64,000 bases of DNA from Paraspadella gotoi (taxonomy: Eukaryota; Chaetognatha), in the NCBI GenBank assembly GCA_051294375.1, contig CM119271.1, positions 13,259,039-13,323,038 of the forward strand, read 5' to 3'. Position 1 is the stretch's first letter. Each line of letters opens with the position of its first letter. The notes under the pieces are model-generated. The model worked only from the letters and a program-made list of their open reading frames with translations, did no database searches and was not told the origin of the DNA. Position numbers and translations under genes: made by a program. Below, in pieces: positions 11,023 through 21,783 of the stretch.

Positions 11023-11696
11023 TTTTGTTTTCCTTTTTGTTTTGTTTTGTTTATTTTAAATTAGATACTTTTGTTTTCTTTTTATTTAAAAAAGTTTTTT
11101 TTAGTCAAACTTTTTTCCTTTGTTCTTTTTTTTTACTTGATTTAGATGATTTTATTTTCTATAATTTTTTTTTACTCATTCGTGTTTTTTGAACCGTTTT
11201 TTTTTTAATATATATTTTTATCTGTCAAGAATTAAGTAGTATATGTCAATTAAATTAAAGCGCGATAGCCTTAAATAAAACGATAGATTAGAAATTATTT
11301 GACGATGTAACAATTACGAATTTCTAGTTTTTGGATATTTTTTGTATGTTTTCTTTTCAACAACTTTAAATAATAAATTTCAACAAAATACAAAAACAGT
11401 GGATTAATTAAAAACAACTTGGATATATTTTCCAAAAGCGCCTCAATTCGAAATTTTTTAAGATTTAAAGATAAGTTAAGGATTAAGTAAAAGCTTAAGT
11501 TTAGGAAATAAATATAAGGTTTGTGATTTGGTTATTAAATAGAGTTTTCGATTAGGGTGTTTGGTAAAAGTGTTTATAGGTAGGCAATTAAGTTTTAAAA
11601 AAATAATTATTTAAATTCAGCTACAATTCTTTAACAGAAACGAGGCGTTTTCGGAAAATAGCCCCTACAACTTAAAAAACCTTCCTGCCCCATGCA
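11023..11696. other. Spacer between CTL-a and CTL-b
   Basis: Very AT-rich. CGTTTTCGGAAAATAGCCCC near 11648 resembles the quasi-palindromic head of the dispersed repeat described at 17.07, 49.32 and 55.48 kb. No gene seen. Confidence 0.55.
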
Positions 11697-13918
11697 TCAT
11701 TTCCTTCTCCTTCTATCCCTGATTAATTTGCATACGAAATCCACGGTCAGGTCCTCGCAGGGTCGATTAGCCCAAGCGTTGTCCCACGTGCTTCCTTCGT
11801 CCAGATACACGTAGACGCAATTTCGGCTCGTCCGATCGAATGGGTAAAACCTGACCCAGGCCGGGTGGTCGTCGGGCAGAGTGGAACCGTCCGTCAACCA
11901 CTTGAAGACTCCGGCCTCGGGATCGAATTTGGCGTCGAGCCAAAAAGCGAGATATTTACGACCGGCGGATTTGAAGTTGGTCTTCATGATGTCGAAGACT
12001 CGGCGCCATTCCTCGAGGTCTTCGAAGGAGACGAGTTGGCCGGTTTGGGTTCTGGAAGGAGGTGCGGGGGAAGGGATGGATTTTGGGGGATGGAAGGGGC
12101 AGGCGAAATCCAGCGTTACTTAGTTGTTGGAGACGGAAAAAGTTTAATCAAAAAAAATTCATATATATAAACAAATTAAACATGCTAGATAAGAATACAA
12201 CAACATCGTCGTCGTTATTATCCGATATAATCGATATAAAAATACTGTAATAAAAAGACTTGAAAATAAAATTTAGTTGAATAGAATTACGTAGAAAAGA
12301 ACCACAAAAAAAATATAAAAACAAATAAACTCATACTAGTATGCAAACGCAAACAAAATCCAAATTAACAAGATCATTCTATAGATATATACCGGATATT
12401 ATATACATACTTATATCATAGTCTATATACATAATATAGACCATATTTAAGAGCGAAACAAAACAGCATCAAAACTAACTCGCATTTTTTATTCACATCC
12501 TTCATCGGCAAAGTTTCATTCGATCCAAATAAGAAACGATATTCTTCGAGGCCGACTGGAATCCCGCTCGCTGGAAAATAAAATATTGTATTTGTATTTG
12601 TATAAGAATAATCGATCAATAATCCATTCTCTGCCATGTTACTATTGGCCGCAGGAATTATACTAATTTCTAAGTTGAACAAATTAAACAAATTGTTAAA
12701 CCAATTGTTTCAAAACTAAATCAATACGCGTCAGTCTTTTGTTTTCTCTAATGTTCTTTCAAATCGCTTCGATCAGCGCCTCTGCCGATGTTTGACTGTT
12801 TGATATCCAACCCATTAGATACGTTACACTTTTGTTTCTCTTTTTAATTTAAAAAAAAAAAATTGTCTGTCGATCTCTCGATCTCATGAAGTACATTATA
12901 TACAATTAGCGCCTGTATCATGTGTTTCAAAATAAAAAAAAAATAAAAAATAAAAATAAAAAATCCGTTCGCCTTTTGTTCGCCCCGTTAATTTCTTCCC
13001 TACTGAAATCTCTAGCATCAGCGCCTCTTCCGGATGAAGATCGGAAACTCACGAGTCTCGCAATCGGAGCCTCGATATCCGTCCACGCAGATGCATGATC
13101 CGTCGTCCGGGAAACATTGGCCGTTGTTGAGGCACTCGACGCCGTTGCAGAGATCGGGAGGGGGCGTCGGGTCTGGTTTGGAAGATGTGAGAGTGAATGA
13201 AGTGGAGGAATGGAATTATTGAATGGAAGGAATGAATGGAATGGATGAATGGAATGGATGAATGTAATGAATGGAATGGATGAATGGAATAAACGAATGG
13301 AATGAATGAATGATTTAATGAGTGAATCAATGAATGAATGAATAAAAGAATGAATGGAATGGAAGATTTTAAATAAATGAATATATAAATGAATGACTGA
13401 ATGAATGGAATGAATGAATGGAATGAATGGAATGAATGAATGGAATGAATGAATAAATAAATGAATAAATGAATGATGTAATGAGTGAATCAATGAATGA
13501 ATGAATGAATAAAAGAATGAATGGAATGGAAGATTTTAAATAAATGAATAATTAAATGAATGACTGAATGAATGAATGAATGAATGAATGAATGAATAAA
13601 TGAATAAAAGAATGAATCAACGGAATAAATGAATGAATGGAACGAGTAAGAGAATGAATGAACGAAAGAATGAAATGAATGAAAGACAAATAAATGAATG
13701 AACGACAAAATGAATGAATGAATGAATGAATAAAAAACTAAGTTTAAAACGTATGAGTTAGTTTTACTTATTTTACTTAATCAACGCATAATCGAGACCC
13801 GCTCACCTTGGGTCCCGATGGACGGCCGCAGGCCAATAAGACTAGCGCATCCCGCCGTCCCTCTGACGGCGAACAAAAGACTCAGAAAACGAAGACAAAT
13901 TTGGAGAGCGATGTTCAT
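11697..13918 (-). CDS. CTL-b: secreted EGF plus C-type lectin domain protein
   Basis: Four coding exons, all in frame with no breaks. 13807-13918 is a signal peptide (MNIALQICLRFLSLLFAV). 13053-13172 is a Pro linker and one EGF-like module (CNGVECLNNGQC...CICVDGYRGSDC). 12480-12570 (91 bp) is the CTLD start, GLEEYRFLFGS...KKC. 11697-12051 is the rest of the lectin domain with LVSFEDLEEW, FWLDAKFDPEAG, DHPAWV, NCVYVYL, NAWANRPC and DFVCK, ending in a basic RDRRRRK tail. Exon phases are 1, 1, 2. About 250 residues. Fold and secretion are inferred from family features; ligand unknown. The intron between signal peptide and EGF is filled by (AATG)n. The gene sits head-to-tail between CTL-a and CTL-c, consistent with tandem duplication. 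Confidence 0.85.
13200..13735. repeat. Long degenerate (AATG)n array in a CTL-b intron
   Basis: About 530 bp of GAATGAATG/GGAATG/GAATAAATG repeats between the EGF and signal-peptide exons. Two ~110-bp sub-blocks (around 13300-13400 and 13480-13600) look like higher-order duplicates. The His/Ser/Phe-rich open frames over it are shadows. Confidence 0.9.
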
Positions 13919-14580
13919 TTTTTTTACAGCGTGGGAGGAGAGACACCTGGGATACTTTTCTGAATTTTTTTTTTTTTTCTTAATCTGAAAAAAAAGGGCA
14001 GCGCGACTTAGAAGTGAGGTAGAGCGAGCGTTAAAGAAAAGGTTCGATTTTGACATTTCAAAAACATTTGTGCGGAATAATACGGAGATGGTATTAGTAG
14101 TAATTATAGGAAAATATTTCATTTTGAAATGACCATAAGAATATTCTCGTTCATGCAAGTAGACGAAGCTGACTTTAAATCTGTGGGTAGTTTAAGAATA
14201 TCCCTCTGTGATCGATTTTGTGGGAAAATATCTGGTACAAAATTCGTGATTGGGTTCAATGAAAACGATCCCGATTTTTTTCAAAGTCTGTTCACGGTTT
14301 TTGTGAGTTGTGACTGCGGTGAATTCCCAAAAGCGTCGGCGTACACAATTTCAAAAAAAGTGGTTTGGTGAGGCAAGTATCCATTTTCCAAATCTCCGCT
14401 CAAAAAGACGATATCACATCAGTTATCTCATCAGTTTATCACATCAGTGGACGATTCCAAGTTTATTCACATCAAAATCTATGACAGTACGACATCCACC
14501 AGTTCGTGGTCGACTTCTGGACGCAATAACGAGCAAGTCTTGTGGTCGATTCGTGATCCTCGTCTGTGGATTCGGGGTCT
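13919..14580 (+). other. Spacer between CTL-b and CTL-c with an unassigned plus-strand coding-like patch
   Basis: The plus-strand frame 14129-14371 (80 residues) has ordinary protein composition and contains GTKFVIGFNEND. Frames just after it (about 14380-14600) contain KFIHIKIYDSTTS and SCGRFVILVCGFG. These weakly recall IgGFc-binding-type N-terminal domains (GTEFxxGFxxN), with a frame change between pieces. It may be exons or a broken gene. No start, splice pair or stop can be tied together, so no gene is claimed. Confidence 0.3.
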
Positions 14581-16064
14581 TCAAAATTCGCACATGAAAT
14601 CCCTCGTCTTCCTATCGCACGGCGCGTTGGTCCAGGATCTATTGACGTTCGCTCCGCTGCCCACGTAAGCGAAGACGCATTCCCCGTGAGCCGTCGGGTC
14701 TAAAGGAAAAGGTTCGAACCAGGCGGGGAAGTCGTTGGGCAGGCGAGCGCCCGTAGAACCCCAGACGAACGATCCGGCGGAAGTTTGGAATCGGGCGTCG
14801 AGCCAGACGAAGGCCTGCGCCGTGGAAGTGGTCGTCATTTTGGTCTCGAGGAGTTGGAGGGCGGTCGACCACTCGGCCAGGGATTCGAAGGCCACTGGGG
14901 AGGCGGAGAGGCCTCTGGGAGACGGAGGGGGGGGGGGAGGAGGGGGAAATGTTGGGGGGAAATTAATAAATAGAGAAGTTAATAAATATAAATAAAAAAT
15001 AATTAAATCAATCAAATCAATCGATAAATAAATAAACAACGGAACAAGATCAATAAAATTCTGATAAATTATGACAAAAAAATGATTACTACAAAAACGA
15101 TCAAATGAAAACGACAGCCGATGACACTGACAGACGATGACACTGACACTTACATACGATGACATCGATGTCGCTTTCACCTGCACAACTCGTCCAGGTC
15201 TTCCCTCGTCGCCGCCTGATCTGACTCCAGCTTGATGTAGTAAGCGTCGTCGCCCGGAGGAGAATCTTCCTCTGTCGTGAGAGAATGATGTAGCGAGTAC
15301 GAAGACTGTTATTATAGTATTATTATAGTAATATTATAATAGTATTATTATGGTAATATATACTAGTAGTTATTTTTTTTATTTATTTATTTATTTATTC
15401 GTTTAATCTTGTAGACCTTCGTTTATGCCTTTGTTTTTTTAATGTATTATTTTATGTATATTAAGTCGTTAATTTAATTTATTTTTATAAATTCAGTTTT
15501 TAGTTTATATATATTTTATTAGTACAGTATTTATGCTTTTACTCATTCATCTATTCCTATTTTTTTTCGTTCTGTTTTGAATTTTACGTTCATTTATCAA
15601 TCAAATAATATATTTATTTATCCATTAAATAATGTATTTAGCTAACAATATTCAAACCTCTCTCGCAAAATTCTCCCTCGAAACCGGGACGACATCTGCA
15701 AATTCCGTCGACGCAATTTCCCAAATTGAAACAATAAACGAATTCGCAATCCCTTTGCTCGTTGAAGGAACCTTGGTTAAAGTTTATTTTAATTAATTTA
15801 AATATATTTAAACGTTTAATTACAAAATAGCGTTTTTCTGCGATGCCCGCGCCTCGTGCCGCATTCGGAAATGACCCACCAATGCTGCATGCCGCAAAAA
15901 AAGCCGCATCCCTCGTCTATCAATTCTCCCGAGCACACCTTTCTCTTCCCCGCACCTGGAGAGGGTTTCCCGCCGGATCTCGAGGACGCCGAATTGCAAG
16001 CGAACGAGAAACGAACGAAGACGAACAAAACGACGAACAAAATGACGAACAGATCGAAGAACAT
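14581..16064 (-). CDS. CTL-c: secreted Cys-rich, EGF and C-type lectin domain protein
   Basis: Four coding exons. 15824-16064 is a long hydrophobic signal peptide (MFFDLFVILFVVLFVFV) plus about 55 residues, including a Cys-rich stretch with GCGFFCG, HWWV and SECG; a GTAATT donor completes a shared Cys codon. 15658-15771 is an EGF-like module (CEFVYCFNLGNC...CRCRPGFEGEFC). 15181-15271 (91 bp) has the CTLD start DAYYIKLES...DELC. 14581-14914 has VAFESLAEW, FVWLDARF, FPAWF, ECVFAYV, RSWTNAPC and DFMCEF-stop. Phases (1, 1, 2) match CTL-a and CTL-b. The 91-bp exon has the same length in all three. The start is the ATG at 16064 because the upstream frame has only TTG. The extra N-terminal Cys-rich segment is absent from the two paralogues. 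Confidence 0.82.
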
Positions 16065-16380
16065 TTTCGTCGTTTTATTCAAGGCGGCGTCTCTTCGTCG
16101 CTAGGCAACGGGGCCGTCGTCAAGGATTTTAATCATAATTAAACATTTTTTTATGATCGTTTGAAATTCAACATTTTTTAAAAAAAACTTTATTGTTTAC
16201 GTTTGTTGTTTACTTTCAAAGGATGATAATATTTTTCACGCGATATTCCTTCTTTTTTAATGCGAACACAAAAACCAAATAAAAAAAGAATTTGGAATTT
16301 AAGCGTAAAAAAAGTTACGCTCCTTTTGCTGGAATTAACTTTTTCCCCAAATTCCCCTTCTCGCTTTTTTGTTTTTTTGG

Positions 16381-16488
<108 letters not shown>

Positions 16489-17065
16489 AATTATTCAGCC
16501 TAATTCCTTTTGTTTTTTTTTCCTATCTTCCACTTAAGCTGATTTCCCTATTTCTTTTTTTTCCCTATTTCTTTTTTTCCGCCGCAAGAGTCCGACGCTA
16601 TTTCATTGTTATGCGCGGGAGAATCTTTGGGTAAAAAATATTTCTCCGCTCAAAAACGGATTGCTGTTTTTTGTTGTTGTTCTTGTTGTCTTGTTTCTTT
16701 TGTTGATTCTTATCCCTTTTGTTTTTTGTTTTTTTCCGTTTCGATAAACCGCCGCCAGAGAGTTTTAAAGCTTGACTGGTTAAGGAGGGATCGTGACCCT
16801 TTTTCGGTGGCACGACAAGGATCTGCGATTAGGAATGAGAATCGGTCAACTTCTAATTTGCATATGCGCGTGCCTATTATCAACGCACTTAACGTTAATT
16901 AATGTAAAGGATACGATGGCAGCTAATAATTTCATAATTTATTTATTCACTTAATTTTAAGTCTTAAGGTCTAACTCAACATCAATATAGTCTCATCGAA
17001 ATTCGATCTTGCACTCGATTCCAGTTCAAGATTTGGGTGCAGTTTCTTCATAAAAAAAAACTAGG

Positions 17066-17200
17066 GCTCTCTTTTCCGAGAGTGCCCTATTATATATTAT
17101 AAATTCCCGGAATTTAATTGTTTTATTTAAGTATTTAAATATTATTTAATTTATGAATCAATGCTTAACCCTAATCACTAACCTAATCCCTAACCAAATT
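17066..17200. repeat. Quasi-palindromic head plus CCCTAA-like tail (dispersed repeat)
   Basis: GGCTCTCTTTTCCGAGAGTG followed by CCC, then AT-rich sequence, then AACCCTAATCACTAACC-type repeats. The same order recurs at 49317-49560. Related heads lie near 31527, 39042, 50085, 54795 and 55476. Confidence 0.65.
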
Positions 17201-18676
17201 TTAAACTTAAAAAGAAAAAAATTTTTTTTTTTGATTCAAGATAAAATGGAGAGATCTGGGAAAAAAAGGCCAAAACTAGTAGTAGAAAAACTTATTTTGC
17301 GACGACGACGACGACGACGACGACAAAACCAACGACAACGATACTCAAAAAATAAAGTCGATGGAAGCCCGGCTGACCATTGACCGATGCCATTCGTTAT
17401 TCCACCAATGAGAGAGCTCGAATCTATCTCTTGCAGATTCTTCTCACGTCGTCGATCCGATTCCGGTTTCCCAAGTTCGATTCGTCTGTGATGTTATCAC
17501 ATAACGCCTCACCTTTCTTAGACTCACCCTCCCCTTACCATCCTCATGGCAAAAACCAAAGACCAAAAACTGTACAAATCGCGCCAGAATGAATTTCTGA
17601 AAAAACTACAGAAAAACCAACTTTATTTCATTACAGTATCGTTTTATTAAGAAAAAAAATATATGTACAAAAGAAAAGAGAAGTTCTTTTAAGTCAATGT
17701 ATTATTAAAAAAAAATTAGAAATTGGAAATGTGTATTTTTAAAAGAGGATCCATATGTGTAAGTTGAAAATTAATCAGATTCGTCATTCAAGAGCTAAAA
17801 CGCCCTAAAAATAAGGTTAAAGTTAAAAATACGTCAATTTCTTTCTGATCTTACGCTCTAATAAAAAATAATTGCTGAAAAAAACGGATGGCCAAATTTA
17901 AAAAAAACAAATTTTAACCAAATTTGTGACAATAGTTGTTTTTTTCCCATGAATATTATTGACCAATAATATTTTTTTATTATAACGAGACTTATTTGCG
18001 CAATGTTTTAGGGTCTCCCTTTTTTGCACAGAACTGTTTTACTCAATAACTAACATTAAGAGTAAAACAATTTTTACTTTTCCAAAAATACAATTGTTTG
18101 ACGTCAACAATGAGTCGCAGACATGGCGCCATCTTTCAGCTCAAATCTTCATCTCCGGCACGCCCAACATCTCCTTCAAGTTTCCTCGACGTCATCGAAA
18201 TCGGAAGAAACTCGTGGCGTCAAAAACGTCCTCGACTCGCGACCCAGTGTGACCGCGTTCCACGAGAGAACGCGACGTATTCGACCGATGAAACGATCTT
18301 TCGGAATCGATTTACGAACCTTAAGAGTAAATAAGATGCAATCTTCTATTGACTAATCATTTGACCAAATTGTATCAGGAAAAACTCTTATTTAGTTGGG
18401 ACTCGAGCTTGTGGAGTTCTAACCCTAGTCTGTCCAAAGTCAGGAGTCAAATAGCGTATTTCTTGAAAGAATGGATAATTTTAAAATAGGCTTTAAACTA
18501 AATTCATCAAAATATTTGGTTAAAGATTTCGTCATAGTTTTTTTGTTGAAACTGCTCACTGATAAAACTGAGCAGTTATTGTAATTGTATTATGTCCCCG
18601 ACCATATCAAAAGTACGACTAATTATCCCCGTTTGGCATACCTGTCCAAAAAAATATGTTCCCGGAACCCAACTGT

Positions 18677-20977
18677 TCAGACTATCATTTCAAATATTTC
18701 TCCAATGATTTCTTGGCCATTGATGTAAACATTAACTTTTCCGGACGAAGTGTTCATCTTGAACAACACCTGAAATTTGACAAAGAACGATCCATTTTAT
18801 CTTGAATTACGGAATTAGATCAAGTTTTCGAGTTTAAGATTAGGATAGAGATTAGGGTTAGGGATTAAGTTAAAGATTAGGTAAGTGATAGAGGTTAGGG
18901 ATTTTTTGTGATTAATGTTAGGGATTTAGATTAGGGAGTAGCTTTAGGGTTAGAGGTTAGGTTAAAAAATAGATTTAAATTAGGGTTTAGAGTTCAGTAT
19001 TAGGTTAGGGATTTGGGTTAGGGATTAAGTTAAAGATTAGGTAAGTGATAGAGGTTAGGGATTGGTTTGTGATTAATGTTAGGGATTTAGATTAGGGAGT
19101 AGCGTTTAGGTTAGAGGTTAGGTTTAAAAATTAGATTTAAATTAGGGTTTAGAGTTCAGTATTAGGTTAGGGATTTGGGTTAGGGATTAAGTTAAAGATT
19201 AGGTAAGTGATAGAGGTTAGGGATTTGGTTTGTGATTAATGTTAGGGATTTAGATTAGGGAGTAGCGTTTAGGGTTAGAGGTTAGGTTAAAAATTAGATT
19301 TAAATTTAGTTTAAGTTCAGTATTAGGTTAGGGATTTGGGTTAGGAGATTAAGTTAAAGATTAGGTAAGGATAGAGGTTAGGGATTTGGTTTGTGATTAA
19401 GTGTTAGGGATTTAGATTAGGATAGTTAGATTAGAGGTTCAGGTTTAAAAATTAAGGATAAGAGTTTAAGGGTATAGAGTTCAAGATTAGGTTAGGATCA
19501 GGGTAAGAGATTAAGTTAATAAGTTTAAAAACATATTTAGATTAAATATTAAGGTTGACATTTGTGTTTAATACTTTCTTTTTCGTCGCGTTTTATTTAA
19601 GAAAAAAATTTATGAGACAGTAAATATTGTTAAGTGTTAGTGACAGAACCCTTCAATATTAGCTGTCCCTGAGCTTCGGATCAGGATGTAACACCGTGTA
19701 CAGACGGGTTAAGCGACACGTCCCTCTTAACTGCTAGGCGACCAACGGGCGAGAACCCCGGACCTTTGGGTTGGGAGGCGAATGACTTGCCTCCTGCACC
19801 AATGGCCGCAGACGAACGGTTGGTGGATTTTAGTCCACAATACAATTTTAAATTGAGCGAACTACGCTCGAATGACAAATGACAGTCGGACATCTCGTTG
19901 TTTGCTCGATTAAAAATTGTTTTTCCTAAATATTAAGGTTAAAACTAAGTTCCGGGAAAAGCGAAAACCGTCACGCATTCATTTCATTTCAAGATTTTCA
20001 ACTCGATCCTGCGTTCTAAGTTTCCCGCCACGATTAACCTGAATCCATTCCTCGATTTTGACCTCGTATTTTTCAGAATAACATTCTATGATCTCATTTC
20101 CCTGGCGTAATTCAAAGGTGACGTTTTTAGGTTGAAATCGCAATCGAAACGCGCGTTCGGCAGGCGTCACGTGATAATCGAAGATTGTCGTTCTTCCGTC
20201 GATGGAAGCAAAGTTGATTTGGAAGAGAAGGACGAACTCATTGACCTCTGAAATGTCTAGTTTAAGTTCGGCCAGAGCTTTGGGTGAGGCGGCCGGAAAA
20301 TGTAGGCAGGTCCTGACTGAAGGGACTAGGGGGAACAATAAATACAAATATTATCCAATTATTAGTTGCGCCGCGAGTAATCGCGGAGCAACTCTATAAG
20401 TCATTTTTTGGTCGGTCTGTCGGTCCGTCGGTATGTCTGTCAGTCGGTCAGTCTCATTTACGTTAAAAATGCTCTTAACTTGCATATAGTTGGTTGCTCA
20501 TTTGTTTACAGGAAAAAAACCTCAAATCTAAGGGACTCCTAACGCCGCCTTCAGGAAATCCTAAAAAAAGAATAAAAGACAATATATCATAAATATACGG
20601 GCTAAAAAGGTTATGGTAATCATGTCATGTAATGTAACAAGAAACATATGTGATAAGGCAGTCACTGCGGCGCAACACATTTGAATACCGTTCTTGTTCG
20701 ATTGAATATTCTGCCCCTGACTTTGAACAGGCTATAGTGAGATCAGGGCTCTGTTCCTGTAGCAAGATAGTGACATAGTGGGACTCTGCAATCTTGTAAT
20801 CAAGATGAAGTGGTATTATCTCTCACGTATATTTGTATGAACATATTAAGTAATAAAAAGGGACTACTGTAAAAGAAACTATTGTACTTGGCGGTAGCAT
20901 TTAAATCTAGGGTGCTTATTGATATGAAATTAGTACAAACAATAAACAAACTATCCTTTAACATGATAATAAAAACG

Positions 20978-21065
<88 letters not shown>

Positions 21066-21783
21066 GAATAATAATATGAATAATAATATGAATAATGCTA
21101 ATACAAGTTTTAAAACAAGATTCTCTTATAGTCTTGTTAAATTACCACATTGCCATAGTATTTTATAATATTCATCGATTGAAATATAAAATTTTATACA
21201 AGTGGGTTATTCTTACGAGCTTTTTGATATGAAATTTTTCGTCTTTTGTCATTTTCGCCTTTTGTCCTGAAAGATTTGCATGTTTCGTTGGGGATGCAAT
21301 CCGTGGAATCTCTGAGAGGGAAATCGGTATTTATTAATAGCTTGGCATTGTTTATTGAATTACAAAATTACTCCTAACTTTAAAAGGTTTATCGGCGAAA
21401 CTGTGTCCTTGTTGTATCTGGAACTACGGTAAAATAACGCCGTTTGTCCTGCGTGAAAAATATTTAGCAGTTAAGGAAACGGTGATAAGAACTAATATAA
21501 TATAATAATAACAATATAATATAATATAATATATATATAATATAATAATATCAGCATTCAGCTTCGATTTTGCTAGTCAAATGTCATTTACCTGATAGTC
21601 CAACTTTTAACAAGATGAAACGAGAATTTGTTTTGTCCGGGAAAGTTTTAAATAAACAAAACAAAAAAATTAACACAAAATTTAGGATTTTTTTGTTAAC
21701 TATATTAAATATTTACCAGTAAAGTCGCCTCTTGTCACAATTCCGAAGACAACCAGAAAAATGATATTGCTTTTCAATTTCAT
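18677..21783 (-). CDS. Secreted protein with lectin/jelly-roll-like fold
   Basis: Exons supported: 21717-21783 is a signal peptide (MKLKSNIIFLVVFGIVTRG), phase 1. 20039 to about 20326 is the main exon, containing NEFVLLFQINFASIDG, FRLRFQ and KNVTFELRQGNE and ending EEWIQ at a GTTAAT donor. 18677-18769 is the last exon, 31 codons, VLFKMNTSSGKVNVYINGQE...-stop. Joining the last two gives W-I-Q-V-x-F-K...GKVNVYINGQ. This resembles the strand pattern of galectin/ConA-like jelly-roll domains (W-x-x-V, then K-V-x-V-Y-x-NG). A small exon at 21217-21311 is open with good sites (CTCTCAG and GTAAGA), but its end phase does not match the main exon, so one more exon or an alternative is likely. Family assignment is tentative; secretion is better supported than fold. 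Confidence 0.5.
18830..19540. repeat. ~161-bp satellite, about 4.3 copies, TTAGGG-like
   Basis: The landmark AAGTTAAAGATTAGG recurs at 18867, 19027, 19189 and 19351, and degenerately at 19513, giving spacings of 160, 162, 162 and 162. Each unit is made largely of GTTAGGGATTT, TTAGGGTTAG and related strings. It lies in the last intron of the jelly-roll gene. The first three units are nearly identical; the last is more diverged, with small indels. Confidence 0.93.
20364..20698 (+). mobile_element. Palindromic-head/GGTC element, copy 3
   Basis: Full-length-looking copy in an intron of the jelly-roll gene. Head AGTTGCGCCGCGAGT, TCTATAAGTCATTTTTTGG, GGTC repeats, ACTTGCATATAGTTG, TCTAAGGGACTCCTAACG, ATATACGGGCTAAAAAGG, and end GCGGCGCAACACATTTGAA...CCGTTCTTGTT. 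Length is about 335 bp. Confidence 0.85.
20706..20815 (-). repeat. AGCTTGC-family SINE-like element, copy 2
   Basis: Reverse copy containing CCCCTGACTTTGAACAGGC, GCAAGATAGTGACATAGT and GCAATCTTGTAATCAAGA. It sits eight bases after the palindromic-head element, so the two repeats are nearly joined. Confidence 0.65.
20979..21080. repeat. (AAT)n microsatellite
   Basis: About 28 AAT units, then variant AATATG units. The poly-Ile open frame is a shadow. Confidence 0.95.

Noticed and set aside
12927-13708. His/Phe/Ser-rich minus frames up to 188 residues
   Set aside because: Shadow of the (AATG)n array in a CTL-b intron.
18098-18356. Two overlapping plus-strand frames of 78 and 77 residues
   Set aside because: Composition is protein-like but no domain, no splice partner and two equally good frames; mentioned only as unassigned.
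18830-19540. Telomere or chromosome-end sequence
   Set aside because: The TTAGGG-like strings are degenerate, sit in a 161-bp higher-order unit inside a gene intron and are flanked by genes.
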